NCBI GenBank assembly: GCA_963741355.1
Contig: CAVUIG010000008.1
Location: 51,839 to 115,838 of the forward strand
Direction of reading: 5' to 3'
DNA from: CAIWHR01 sp963741355
GTDB taxonomy: Bacteria; Pseudomonadota; Gammaproteobacteria; Burkholderiales; Casimicrobiaceae
Length of the DNA stretch: 64,000 nt
Both the position numbers and the translations under genes were made by a program. The notes beneath the pieces are model-generated. The model was not told the origin of the DNA, searched no databases, and was given only the letters and a program-made list of their open reading frames with translations. This document shows, one piece after another, positions 28,688 to 36,984 of the stretch (the first letter of the stretch is position 1; each line of letters begins with the position of its first letter).

Positions 28688-30035
28688 ATGTTCGATCACC
28701 TGACCCAGCGGCTGTCGCGCGTCATGAAGGGCCTGCGCGGCGAGGCGAGGCTCACCGAGGCCAACATCCAGGAGGCGCTGCGCGAAGTGCGGCTCGCCCT
28801 GCTCGAAGCCGACGTCGCGCTGCCCGTCGTCAAGGAATTCATCGCCAGCGTCAGGACGGCCGCGCAGGGCGAGGAGGTCATCGGATCGCTGACGCCGGGG
28901 CAGGCGCTGATCGGCGTCGTCCAGCGCGAGCTGACGGCGGTGATGGGCGCGGCGGCGGTGCCGCTCGATTTCGCGACGCAGCCCCCCGCGGTGATCCTGC
29001 TCGCCGGCCTGCAGGGCGCCGGCAAGACGACGACCGCCGCGAAGCTCGCGCGGCTGCTGCGCGAGCAGAAGAAGAAGGTGCTCGTCGTCAGCACCGACGT
29101 CTACCGGCCTGCGGCGATCCTGCAGCTGCAGACGCTCGCCGGCCAGGTCGGCGTCGACTTCCATCCGTCGGCGGTCGGCGAGGCGCCGGTCGCGATCGCG
29201 GCGGGCGCGCTCGATTACGCGCGCCGGCATTATCACGACGTGCTCATCGTCGACACGGCCGGCCGTCTCGCGATCGACGCGCCGATGATGCAGGAGATCG
29301 CCGCTGCTCCATGCGGCGATGAAGCCGATCGAGACGCTGTTCATCGTCGACGCGATGCAGGGGCAGGATGCGGTCAACACGGCGCGCGCGTTCCGCGAGG
29401 CGCTGCCGCTCACCGGCGTCATCCTGACGAAGCTCGACGGCGACGCGCGCGGCGGCGCCGCGCTGTCGGTTCGCAACGTCACCGGCGTGCCGATCAAGTT
29501 CGTCGGCGTGTCCGAGAAGATCGACGGGCTCGAGACCTTCCATCCCGAGCGGATGGCGTCGCGCATCCTCGGCATGGGCGATGTGCTGTCGCTGATCGAG
29601 AAGGCGCACAAGAGCGTCGACCATGAAGAGGCGACCAAGCTCGCGCAGAAGGTCAAGTCCGGCAAGGGCTTCACGCTGGACGACTTCAAGTCGCAGGTCC
29701 TCCAGATGCGCAAGATGGGCGGGATCGCCGGGATGATGGAATCGCTTCCCGCGGAGCTCGCCCGCGCCGCGCAGGGCAGCGCGCCCAACGAGAAGAAGCT
29801 CGCGCGGATCGAGGGCATCATCAATTCGATGACGCCCGCGGAGCGCGCGAAGCCCGAAATCCTCAAGGCGTCGCGCAAGCGGCGCATCGCGGGCGGGGCC
29901 GGCGTCTCGGTGCAGGAGGTGAACCAGCTCCTCGCCCAGTTCGAGCAGACGCAGAAGATGATGAAGATGGTCGCGAAGGGCGGAATGCAGAAGCTCATGC
30001 GCGGCATGAAGGGCGTGCTGCCCGGAATGCGCTAG
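28688..30035 (+). CDS. ffh: signal recognition particle protein Ffh (one frameshift)
   Basis: GTPase that targets nascent membrane proteins to SecYEG. Starts MFDHLTQRLSRVMKGLRGEA at ATG 28688. G domain: GLQGAGKTTTAAKLARLL (P-loop), DVYRPAAILQLQTLA, VLIVDTAGRLAID. After QEIAA one extra T near 29304 shifts the frame, and MKPIETLFIVDAMQGQDAVN with TKLDGDARGGAALS continues. The C-terminal methionine-rich M domain (QTQKMMKMVAKGGMQKLMRG, ending LPGMR) binds the signal peptide and 4.5S RNA. Corrected length 448 residues, typical. Confidence 0.96.
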
Positions 30036-30114
30036 GTCTGGAGGTGCCTCCCGGCGGCTTGCGCGGGAGAGGCGATCGCCGCCGCCCGGAGCCAGGCGCC
30101 CCGCCCCGGCCGCC

Positions 30115-30144
30115 TTGCCTCACCAGGGCTTTTTGCCATATAAT
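30115..30144 (+). promoter_or_regulatory. sigma-70 promoter of the rpsP operon
   Basis: TTGCCT (30115-30120) and a consensus TATAAT (30139-30144) with 18-base spacing, 43 bases before the rpsP start. The -10 is a perfect match in very GC-rich surroundings. Confidence 0.7.
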
Positions 30145-30186
30145 TCAAAACTTTTCTTCGTCCACCTGGACCTGCGAGCAAACGCC

Positions 30187-30483
30187 ATGGTCGTGATCAG
30201 ACTTGCCCGAGGCGGCGCCAAGAAGCGCCCCTTCTTCAACATCGTCGTTGCCGATTCGCGCAACCGGCGCGACGGGCGCTTCATCGAGCGCGTCGGCTTC
30301 TACAACCCGATCGCCCGCGAAGGCCAGGAAGCGCTGCGCATCGCGCACGACCGGGTCACGTTCTGGAAGGACCGCGGCGCCATTCTTTCCGATACGGTCG
30401 CCGGGCTCGTGAAGAAGTCCGCTCGGCCGGTTGCGGCCCCGGTGGCGGCCGCGACCGCGGCGCCGGCGGCACCGGCCGCCTGA
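30187..30483 (+). CDS. rpsP: 30S ribosomal protein S16
   Basis: A 98-residue S16, starting MVVIRLARGGAKKRPFFNIV at ATG 30187. Core motifs are VADSRNRRDGRFIERVGFYN and RVTFWKDRGAILSDTV. The tail is Ala/Pro-rich (APVAAATAAPAAPAA), common in betaproteobacterial S16. First gene of the rpsP-rimM-trmD-rplS operon behind a strong promoter. Upstream in-frame codons to 30115 overlap the promoter and are not part of the gene. Confidence 0.96.
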   Translation: MVVIRLARGGAKKRPFFNIVVADSRNRRDGRFIERVGFYNPIAREGQEALRIAHDRVTFWKDRGAILSDTVAGLVKKSARPVAAPVAAATAAPAAPAA

Positions 30484-30502
30484 CCCAGCCTCCGGACCGA
30501 GC

Positions 30503-31036
30503 ATGTCGCCGGCGGCAGGCGTCCCCGGCAATCTGGTCGTGATGGGGCAGATCCTGGTGCCATACGGCGTCCAGGGGTGGGTCAAGGTAAGGCCTGACAC
30601 CGAACGACCCGATGCCTTGCTCGGCTACCCGGCATGGTGGGTCAAGCCGGCGCGGGTCGGGCAATGGCGCGAAATGACGCAGATCGCGGGACGCGTGCAC
30701 GCCGGCACGCTGGTGGTTCGCCTGCAAGGCGTCGATACGCGGGAAGCGGCACTGGGATTGAGGCTGGCCGACGTCGCGGTGCCGCGCGAGGCACTTCCGG
30801 CGGCCAGGGCAAGTGAGATTTATTGCGTCGATCTCGTCGGATTGAGCGTTGCCAATCGCGAGGGCGTTGCGCTGGGTGAAATCGTCGGCGTCGTCGATCA
30901 CGGCGCGCACCCGCTGCTGCAGGTCGCGCGGGCCGACGGAGGGGCGCATCGGCTGATCCCGTACGTTGCGTCGATCGTCGACCGCGTCGATCTCGCGGCG
31001 CGCAGGATCGACGTCGACTGGGGCGAGGAATGGTGA
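30503..31036 (+). CDS. rimM: ribosome maturation factor RimM
   Basis: A 177-residue 16S rRNA-processing protein that binds S19 in the 30S head. N-terminal barrel LVVMGQILVPYGVQGWVKVR and the PRC-barrel region IYCVDLVGLSVANREGVALG with HRLIPYVASIVDRVDLAARR, ending IDVDWGEEW. ATG 30503 lies 19 bases after rpsP. Second gene of the operon. Confidence 0.95.
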   Translation: MSPAAGVPGNLVVMGQILVPYGVQGWVKVRPDTERPDALLGYPAWWVKPARVGQWREMTQIAGRVHAGTLVVRLQGVDTREAALGLRLADVAVPREALPAARASEIYCVDLVGLSVANREGVALGEIVGVVDHGAHPLLQVARADGGAHRLIPYVASIVDRVDLAARRIDVDWGEEW

Positions 31037-31085
31037 CGGCGTCGCCGGGCAGGGGTCAGGATTGCGCGGGTGACAGGACGCGGCA

Positions 31086-31862
31086 ATGCGGTTCGATGTC
31101 GTAACGCTGTTTCCGGAGCTGGTCGTGCACGCCGCGGGATTCGGCGTCACGGGCAGGGCGCTGGAGCGGGGACTGTGGCAGCTCGGCACGTGGAATCCGC
31201 GCGATTTCACGCAGGACAACCACCGCACGGTCGACGATCGCCCGTACGGCGGAGGACCGGGGATGGTGATGCTGCCCGAGCCGCTCGAAAAGGCGCTCGG
31301 CGCGGCGCGTGAGGCGCAGCGGGCGCGCGGGTACGCCGCGACGCGGACGATCCACCTCACGCCGGCGGGAGTTCCGCTGTCGCACGCGCGCGTCGCGGCG
31401 CTCGCGGCGGCGGGGGATTCGACCGGATACGTGCTGCTGGCGGGACGCTACGAAGGACTGGACGAGCGCTTCGTCGCGCGCGAAGTCGACGAGGAGATCG
31501 CGATCGGCGATTTCGTCGTCTCGGGCGGCGAGCTGCCGGCGCTGATGCTGATCGACGCGGTCGTGCGGCAGCGGCCCGGCGTGCTGAACGATGCCGAATC
31601 GGCGGCGCAGGATTCCTTCGTCGCCGGGCTGCTCGATTGCCCGCATTACACGCGGCCCGAGCAGTATGGCGGCGAGCGGGTGCCCGACGTCCTGCTGTCG
31701 GGGCATCATGCGGATATCCGCCGCTGGCGATGGAAGCAGGCGCTGGGAAGGACATGGGAACGGCGCCCCGATCTCCTGCGGGAGCGGGCGCTGACCGGGG
31801 AAGAGCAGGCGCTGCTCGCGGAATACCAGCGCGAGCGGCGGGAGCAGGAGCAGCAGCAGTGA
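31086..31862 (+). CDS. trmD: tRNA (guanine-N1)-methyltransferase TrmD
   Basis: SPOUT-class methyltransferase that makes m1G37 next to the anticodon and prevents +1 frameshifting. 258 residues starting MRFDVVTLFPELV. The knot region is visible: DDRPYGGGPGMVMLPEPL, VLLAGRYEGLDERF, EEIAIGDFVVSGGELPALML and DCPHYTRPEQYGGERVPDVL. The C-terminus ends in a Glu/Gln-rich run (REQEQQQ). Third gene of the operon. Confidence 0.97.
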   Translation: MRFDVVTLFPELVVHAAGFGVTGRALERGLWQLGTWNPRDFTQDNHRTVDDRPYGGGPGMVMLPEPLEKALGAAREAQRARGYAATRTIHLTPAGVPLSHARVAALAAAGDSTGYVLLAGRYEGLDERFVAREVDEEIAIGDFVVSGGELPALMLIDAVVRQRPGVLNDAESAAQDSFVAGLLDCPHYTRPEQYGGERVPDVLLSGHHADIRRWRWKQALGRTWERRPDLLRERALTGEEQALLAEYQRERREQEQQQ

Positions 31863-31978
31863 AGCACGCCGGCCGGCGGCAACGCCGGCACGGCAAAACC
31901 AGAAATCGCACGCATCAGGGGGCGCCCTGCTCTCGCGCGCTAGGCCAAGGGCCATCGGACCGAAATGGAGAACGCAGC

Positions 31979-32395
31979 ATGAACATCATCGAAAAGCTGG
32001 AACAGGAAGAAATCGCGCGCCTCGGCAAGACGATTCCCGAATTCGCGCCGGGCGACACCGTGATCGTCAACGTGAGCGTCGTCGAAGGCGAGCGCAAGCG
32101 CGTGCAGGCGTACGAGGGCGTGGTCATCGCGAAGCGCAACCGCGGCCTCAACTCGTCGTTCGTCGTGCGCAAGATCTCGAGCGGAGAGGGCGTCGAGCGC
32201 ACGTTCCAGCTGTACTCGCCGCTGCTCGCGAGCATCGAGGTGAAACGCAAGGGCCAGGTGCGCCGCGCGAAGCTCTATTACCTGCGCGACCGCTCGGGCA
32301 AGTCGGCGCGGATCCGCGAGAAGCTCGCGCACCAGCACAAGGGCAAATCCGGCGAAAAGGCGGCCGAAAAGGGCGCCGACAAGACGGACGAGTAA
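31979..32395 (+). CDS. rplS: 50S ribosomal protein L19
   Basis: A 138-residue L19 starting MNIIEKLEQEEIARLGKTIP at ATG 31979. Core: FAPGDTVIVNVSVVEGERKR, YEGVVIAKRNRGLNSSFVVR and AKLYYLRDRSGKSARIREKL. A Lys/Glu-rich tail (GEKAAEKGADKTDE) extends beyond the usual end. Last gene of the rpsP operon, after a 116-base gap from trmD, and followed by a strong terminator. Confidence 0.96.
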   Translation: MNIIEKLEQEEIARLGKTIPEFAPGDTVIVNVSVVEGERKRVQAYEGVVIAKRNRGLNSSFVVRKISSGEGVERTFQLYSPLLASIEVKRKGQVRRAKLYYLRDRSGKSARIREKLAHQHKGKSGEKAAEKGADKTDE

Positions 32396-32421
32396 TCCCG
32401 TCCGGCGCTTGCGTCCCGAAC

Positions 32422-32450
32422 AAGGGCAGCCCGCGGGCTGCCCTTTCTTC
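32422..32450 (+). terminator. intrinsic terminator of the rpsP-rplS operon
   Basis: A perfect palindrome with arms AAGGGCAGCCCG / CGGGCTGCCCTT is followed by TCTTC, 26 bases after the rplS stop. Confidence 0.85.
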
Positions 32451-32596
32451 ATCCTGTGGCGGCGCGCGGGGCTTGTCGTACAAAATAGCTGCAATGCAGC
32501 ACCGGGCCTGTTTTTTGCTTTGAAAGTCTTGCTTCGGGGGGCGTTTTCCCCGAATATTTCCAAGCGGAGCCGGTTCTTCCGGTTAACATCGGTCCG

Positions 32597-34282
32597 ATGA
32601 AAGCAACGCTCTACGAGGCGTTAGGCATTCCCCCGGCTGCCTCGGACGAGGAAGTCCGGGCCGCGTTGCGCCGCCTGATCCGGAAATATTACGCGAAGAC
32701 GCGTGACGGGCAAGGCAACGTCGAAGAGGCGCTGCGGTTCATCAATCATGCCAGCCGCATATTGGGCGACCATGATCGGCGCGTGCGCTACGACGAAGAG
32801 CTCGCGGTCTCGACCGGGACGACGGAACAGCGCATCGCGCATGTCGTGACCAACGCCGTCGCCGCCGACGGCGAGCAGACCGACGTGCATCCCCCCGAGG
32901 CCGAGCTCGATGCCGACGAGATTCTCGAGACCGGCCTCGACACCGCCGACGTCCGCGTCGAGCGCAATCTGCATCATCCCGGACTCACCGAGCGCGTTGC
33001 GTCGTTCGGCCGCTCGCGGCTCGCGACGTTCCTCGTCTGCGCGATGTTCGGCGCGTTCATCGCCGCGGCCATCGCGTTCGTGACGCCGGCCGACACCGTG
33101 CTCGTCGCGAAGCAGGTGCTCGTGTGGCTCACGCTCACGCTGCTCGCGCTGACGCTGGTCTACGGCATCGTCCACGGCATTGCCTGGGTCCGGCGGCGCG
33201 GCGGCGCACTGGGAGGGTCGCTCATTCCGCAGACGGACCTCGCGATCCTCAACTGGCGCCGCGAGAAGAGCGTGTTCCTGGGCACCAACCAGCCGCAGGA
33301 AGATGCGAGCTGGATCTTCCAGCTGCGCATGGCCGAGCTCGAACGGGCGAAGGCCGGGCGCACCAGCGAGCCGCGGCCATGGAGCCGCCTCGGCGCGCGG
33401 CTGTTCGACTACGCCATCTGGGGGCTGGTGCTCGCGCTGCTGCTCTCGGAGCTTCGCGCGATCGGCGCGGTGCCCGATGCAATCGTTGCCTGGCTCGGGC
33501 ATCCGCTGCTGGCGCCGTTGATCATCACCGGGACGTGGGTCCCGATCGAGGCACTGCTGATCGCGTCGGTGCAGACGACACCGGGCAAGTGGCTGTTCGG
33601 CTGCTACCTGCAGTTCTCCATATCGGACGCTTATGCGCCGCGCGACATGCGCTCGCAGGTCGAGCGCGCGCTGAAACGCTCGTTCCGCGTCTGGTGGGAA
33701 GGTGTGGGCTGCGGCTTCGCGCTGCTGGCGCCGATCCTCATCGCCGTCGCCTACGAGAAGCTCGCGCAGGACCAGGAGACCGACTGGGATTTCGCGCAGG
33801 ACTGCCTCGTCACGCATGGCCCTCCGGGCGTCCTCAACGCGATCACGGGGGTGTGCGGGCTCGCGGCGATGCTATGGCTCTACGGCGTCGCGTGGCACCA
33901 GCCGATGGCCGATTCGATCGCGTGGGCTCGGACTTCAATCACCGAGGTGCTGCCGTCGGCGCGGTCGCTGCTGCCCGCCGGATTGACCACCGGCAACGTC
34001 ATCACGGCGGTAAGCGGCGGAATCTCGACGGCGACGGCGCCCGCGGCGTCGATCGCGACGAGCTCGAATTCGCAATCCGCGGATCCGGTGGATCCGACGA
34101 TCGCATCGCAGTTCGCTGACCGCCGCGCGCGAATCGCGCTCCTGAAGGTCGAGGGCCCGCGGATGCTGCAGGCGGGCAACTGGCGGCGCGCGGCCGAGCT
34201 GTGCCGCGCCTGGACCGACATCGATCTCGGCAACGCCGACGCGTGGCGCTGCCTCGGCACGGCGCTGCAGGCGCAGGGCTAA
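32597..34282 (+). CDS. J-domain / RDD membrane / TPR protein
   Basis: A 561-residue protein. Residues 1-65 resemble a J-domain (LYEALGIPPAASDEEVRAAL, INHASRILGDHDRRVRYDEE), but the HPD tripeptide of helix II-III is absent (YYAKTRDGQ is found there), so Hsp70 stimulation is doubtful. Two transmembrane helices follow near 140-195, then an RDD domain (PWSRLGARLFDYAIWGLVLA and TTPGKWLFGCYLQF) with further helices to about residue 440. The C-terminus begins a TPR-like unit (WRRAAELCRAWTDIDLGNAD). An in-frame TAA ends the frame, yet the next 42 codons continue the repeat, see the following feature. Function unknown. Confidence 0.7.
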   Translation: MKATLYEALGIPPAASDEEVRAALRRLIRKYYAKTRDGQGNVEEALRFINHASRILGDHDRRVRYDEELAVSTGTTEQRIAHVVTNAVAADGEQTDVHPPEAELDADEILETGLDTADVRVERNLHHPGLTERVASFGRSRLATFLVCAMFGAFIAAAIAFVTPADTVLVAKQVLVWLTLTLLALTLVYGIVHGIAWVRRRGGALGGSLIPQTDLAILNWRREKSVFLGTNQPQEDASWIFQLRMAELERAKAGRTSEPRPWSRLGARLFDYAIWGLVLALLLSELRAIGAVPDAIVAWLGHPLLAPLIITGTWVPIEALLIASVQTTPGKWLFGCYLQFSISDAYAPRDMRSQVERALKRSFRVWWEGVGCGFALLAPILIAVAYEKLAQDQETDWDFAQDCLVTHGPPGVLNAITGVCGLAAMLWLYGVAWHQPMADSIAWARTSITEVLPSARSLLPAGLTTGNVITAVSGGISTATAPAASIATSSNSQSADPVDPTIASQFADRRARIALLKVEGPRMLQAGNWRRAAELCRAWTDIDLGNADAWRCLGTALQAQG

Positions 34283-34411
34283 CACCAGGACGCGATCAAC
34301 GCGTTCCGCAAGGCGAAGCAGTTCGATCCCAACGACCGCTCGCTCGACGCGGCGATCGACCGCTCGCAGCGCGGCATCGTGGCGGACTTCCTCAACCGCT
34401 ACCGCAAGTAA
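34283..34411 (+). pseudogene. TPR tail of the J/RDD protein beyond an in-frame stop
   Basis: In the same frame, immediately after the TAA at 34280-34282, the codons read HQDAINAFRKAKQFDPNDRS and then LDAAIDRSQRGIVADFLNRY, ending RK and TAA. This is the natural second half of the TPR hairpin that the upstream protein begins (GTALQAQG). A single substitution (for example TAT to TAA) would explain the split. It could be a real truncation or a base-call error. Confidence 0.55.
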
Positions 34412-34850
34412 AACCCGTTCCCAAAAGGGCTGCGCGCCCCGATTGCTTTGTAGCTCCGGCCGCCGCTTCGCGGCTTAACGTTCGCTGCGCTCACGTTAGC
34501 CTGCACCGAAGCGTTCGCTTTCGTGTCCTCGCTCGCCCTTCGCTGTAATCCCAGTACTGTGGCTCCGGCCGCTCGGCTTTGCCTCGCTTAACTTCTCGCG
34601 TGGCTCGAAGTTAGCCTCCACCGCAACAAACCTCTTCGAGGTGTGTTGTGGCTCCGGCCACTCGGCTTCGCCTCGCTTAACTTCTCGCGCGGCTCGAAGT
34701 TAGCCTTCGCCGCAACAAGCCGCTGACGCGGCGTGTTGCTCGGGGCTCGCTGCGGGCCCTTAGTTGGCAAATGAGGCACTCGGGGCTGCTCGCGGACTTC
34801 TTTGGGAACGGGGTGGGCTTCGAACGATGTGGTAAGGACCAGCGCTTCGG
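34412..34850. repeat. intergenic repeat patch with hairpins
   Basis: About 440 bases without a gene. A first hairpin GGCTTAACGT / ACGTTAGCC lies at 34472-34501. Next is an element resembling those around argJ (TTCGTGTCCTCGCTCGCCC, GCTGTAATCCCAGTACTG). Then come two tandem units of about 89-90 bp (34559-34647 and 34648-34737), each containing GCTTAACTTC-TCGCG-n-GGCTC-GAAGTTAGCC, a stem-loop. Confidence 0.65.
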
Positions 34851-35348
34851 TCAGTCACGCAGTTTTTTCAGCAGCGCCGTGGTCGAGCGGTCAAAGGCGA
34901 ACGGGATCGCGACGAAGCGTCCTCCGCGCGCGATCACTTCGGCGGCGCCTGCGGTCCCCTCGGCGGTATAGTCGCCGCCTTTCACGAGAACATCCGGCGC
35001 ACAGGCGACGATCAGGTCGCGCGGCGTATCCGCGTCGAATGGCACGACGAGGTCGACGCAGCCGAGCGCCGCGAGCACGGCCGCGCGGTCGTCCAGCGGA
35101 TTGACCGGGCGATCCGCGCCCTTGCCGAGCCGCCTGACCGAGGCGTCGGTGTTCACTGCGACGACGAGCGAGGCGCCCAGCGCCCGCGCCTGGTCGAGAT
35201 ACGTGACATGGCCGCGGTGCAGGATGTCGAAGACGCCGTTGGTGAACACGAGCGGGCGCGGCAGCGCCGCGATTCGCGCGAGCGCGTCCGCGGCCGAGGC
35301 AATCTTGGCGGCAAAGCGCGGAGCGGCCTTCGGGTCCGGCGTCGCCAT
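34851..35348 (-). CDS. rfaE2: D-glycero-beta-D-manno-heptose 1-phosphate adenylyltransferase
   Basis: A 165-residue nucleotidyltransferase of the RfaE2 / HldE C-domain type that makes ADP-heptose for the LPS inner core. N-terminal FTNGVFDILHRGHVTYLDQA contains the HxGH nucleotide site (HRGH). VVAVNTDASVRRLGKGADRP and APDVLVKGGDY are also typical. It is a stand-alone adenylyltransferase, as usual in betaproteobacteria. Eight bases separate it from the upstream lipoprotein gene, so it ends the lpoA-yraN-diaA-dolP-rfaE2 run. Confidence 0.95.
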   Translation of the reverse strand: MATPDPKAAPRFAAKIASAADALARIAALPRPLVFTNGVFDILHRGHVTYLDQARALGASLVVAVNTDASVRRLGKGADRPVNPLDDRAAVLAALGCVDLVVPFDADTPRDLIVACAPDVLVKGGDYTAEGTAGAAEVIARGGRFVAIPFAFDRSTTALLKKLRD

Positions 35349-35355
35349 GGCCGGA

Positions 35356-35953
35356 TCAGGTGGTGTACTCGAACACCTTGACGACGCGGGCGACGCCCGA
35401 CGTCGACGCCGCGATCTGCCCCGCGGTCCTGCCTTCGTCGGCGGTGACGAGGCCCATGAGATAGACGACGGCGCGCTCGGTGACGACCTTCACGTGCTTC
35501 GCCAGCGCCGGGCTCGACTCGGCCAGCCGCGATTTGACGCTGCCCGTGAGATAAGTATCGTTGGTGCGCGACTTCATGTCGGAGACATCGCCGATGGTCA
35601 TCTCGTTCTGCACCATGCGCACGCGCTCCTGGCCTTTCACGAACGCGGTGATCTCATCCTGCACCGTCGTCGACGGCGCCTCGCCGGTGAGGAGCACGAT
35701 GCCGTTGTAGCAGGTCGCATTGAGATGCACGCCCCCACCCCAGCGCTTGTCGGACTCGGCGGCGGCGATCTTGAGCTCGATCGTCTCGTCGTCGAGCTGC
35801 GCCCCGGTGGTGCGGCGGTCGGTGGCGACCATCACGCCTGCGCCCACCCCGGCGGCGACGACGACCGGCGCGCAGCCTGTCAGCCCGGATCCGGCACCGG
35901 CGGCGAGAAGCCCCGCGCGCGATCGCGGCGGCCGCCGGCGCCCGGCGACTCAT
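35356..35953 (-). CDS. dolP: BON-domain outer-membrane lipoprotein, DolP/YraP-like (one frameshift)
   Basis: About 198 residues with two BON domains (ETIELKIAAAESDKRWGGGV; GSVKSRLAESSPALAKHVKV) that bind phospholipid and support outer-membrane integrity. The frame beginning at the ATG (35953) shifts by one extra G near 35894 into GLLAAGAGSGLTGCAPVVVA, which shows a lipobox LTGC. ATG overlaps the diaA stop (ATGA), giving coupling. The synteny lpoA-yraN-diaA-dolP matches E. coli yraM-yraN-yraO-yraP. Confidence 0.88.
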
Positions 35954-36543
35954 TCTTCCTCTCCGAGCAGCGCGTTGTCGACCGCGTCGCACAGGCAGTG
36001 GATCATCAGCAGGTGGACTTCCTGGATGCGCGCGGTGCGGTCGTGCGGAACGCACAGATGGACGTCGCGGTCGCCGAGGAGGCCCGCGATGCGACCGCCG
36101 CCTCGGCCGGTCAGCGCGATCACGCGCATGTCGCGGTCGTGCGCGGATTCGATCGCCGCGATGACGTTAGCGGAATTGCCGGACGTCGACAGCGCGAGCA
36201 GGACGTCGCCGGCGATGCCGAGCGCCCGCACCTGCTTCGCGAACACCTGCTCGAACGCATAGTCGTTGGCCACCGCGGTCAGGATCGACGTATCGGTGAC
36301 CAGCGAAATGGCGGGGAGCTCCGGACGCTCGCGCTCGAACCGGCCCACCATCTCGGCCGCGAAATGCTGCGCATCGGCGGCCGAGCCGCCGTTGCCGCAG
36401 GCCAGGATCTTGCCGTCCTCGAGCAGGCATTCGGTGAGTGCGATCGCGGCGCGGGCGATGGCGGGCGCCAGTGCGTCGACCGAATCGCGCTTGAGTTGCG
36501 CGCTGTCGGCGAAGTGCTGCTTGATCTTGGGGATGTGATCCAT
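35950..36543 (-). CDS. diaA: DnaA initiator-associating protein DiaA (SIS domain)
   Basis: A 197-residue single SIS-domain protein. ILACGNGGSAADAQHFAAEM and ALSTSGNSANVIAAIESAHD are sugar-phosphate-binding loops, and KQVRALGIAGDVLLAL and ARIQEVHLLMIHCLCDAVDN follow E. coli DiaA closely. DiaA tetramers bind DnaA and promote timely initiation. The close paralogue GmhA (phosphoheptose isomerase) is the main alternative, and the ADP-heptose gene two genes downstream makes that worth noting. Position between yraN and dolP supports DiaA. Confidence 0.82.
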   Translation of the reverse strand: MDHIPKIKQHFADSAQLKRDSVDALAPAIARAAIALTECLLEDGKILACGNGGSAADAQHFAAEMVGRFERERPELPAISLVTDTSILTAVANDYAFEQVFAKQVRALGIAGDVLLALSTSGNSANVIAAIESAHDRDMRVIALTGRGGGRIAGLLGDRDVHLCVPHDRTARIQEVHLLMIHCLCDAVDNALLGEEE

Positions 36544-36628
36544 GGGTGGCGGCGCAAAAAGAAGCCCGCGGATTGTAGCAAGATTCGAACGCGGTCCGCC
36601 GCGCAGGCATGCGCCTTTCGGCGTCCTT

Positions 36629-36982
36629 TCAGTCGACGATGTTCCGCAGCCACTCGATCCGGGCGGGATCGAGGGCGTCGAGCAGCACGGCGTCGAAGCG
36701 GCAGGCCGGCGTGCGCGGGAGCCCGGCGAGATAATGGCCGGCGGCCGCGGTCAGCTTCGCGCGCTTGGCCGGCGTGATGCTCGCGGCCGCGCCGCCGAAC
36801 CGCACGCTCGTGCGCAATCGCACTTCGACGAACACGAGCGTCTCGCCGTCGCGCGCGATGAGGTCGAGCTCGCCGCAGCGGCGGCGCCAGTTGCGCTCCA
36901 TGATGACGAGCCCGCGCGCCGCGAGGAACTCGGCCGCCAGCTGTTCGGCGCGCGCGCCGTCGCTCGGGCGCGGCCCCGGCAT
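36629..36982 (-). CDS. yraN: UPF0102 family endonuclease-fold protein YraN
   Basis: A 117-residue protein with the restriction-endonuclease-like core AAEFLAARGLVIMERNWRRR, GELDLIARDGETLVFVEVRL and SITPAKRAKLTAAAGHYL. Starts MPGPRPSDGARAEQ at ATG 36982, two bases after the lpoA stop. The E-x-D ... E-V-R arrangement matches the nuclease metal site of the family. Biological role is not established. Conserved neighbour of diaA and lpoA. Confidence 0.93.
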   Translation of the reverse strand: MPGPRPSDGARAEQLAAEFLAARGLVIMERNWRRRCGELDLIARDGETLVFVEVRLRTSVRFGGAAASITPAKRAKLTAAAGHYLAGLPRTPACRFDAVLLDALDPARIEWLRNIVD

Positions 36983-36984
36983 GG

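Noticed and set aside
34472..34737. attC-like sites next to rfaE2
   Set aside because: The GCTTAAC/GTTAGCC ends resemble attC cores but lie only about 30 bp apart, lack the inner L boxes, and are not linked to cassette genes.
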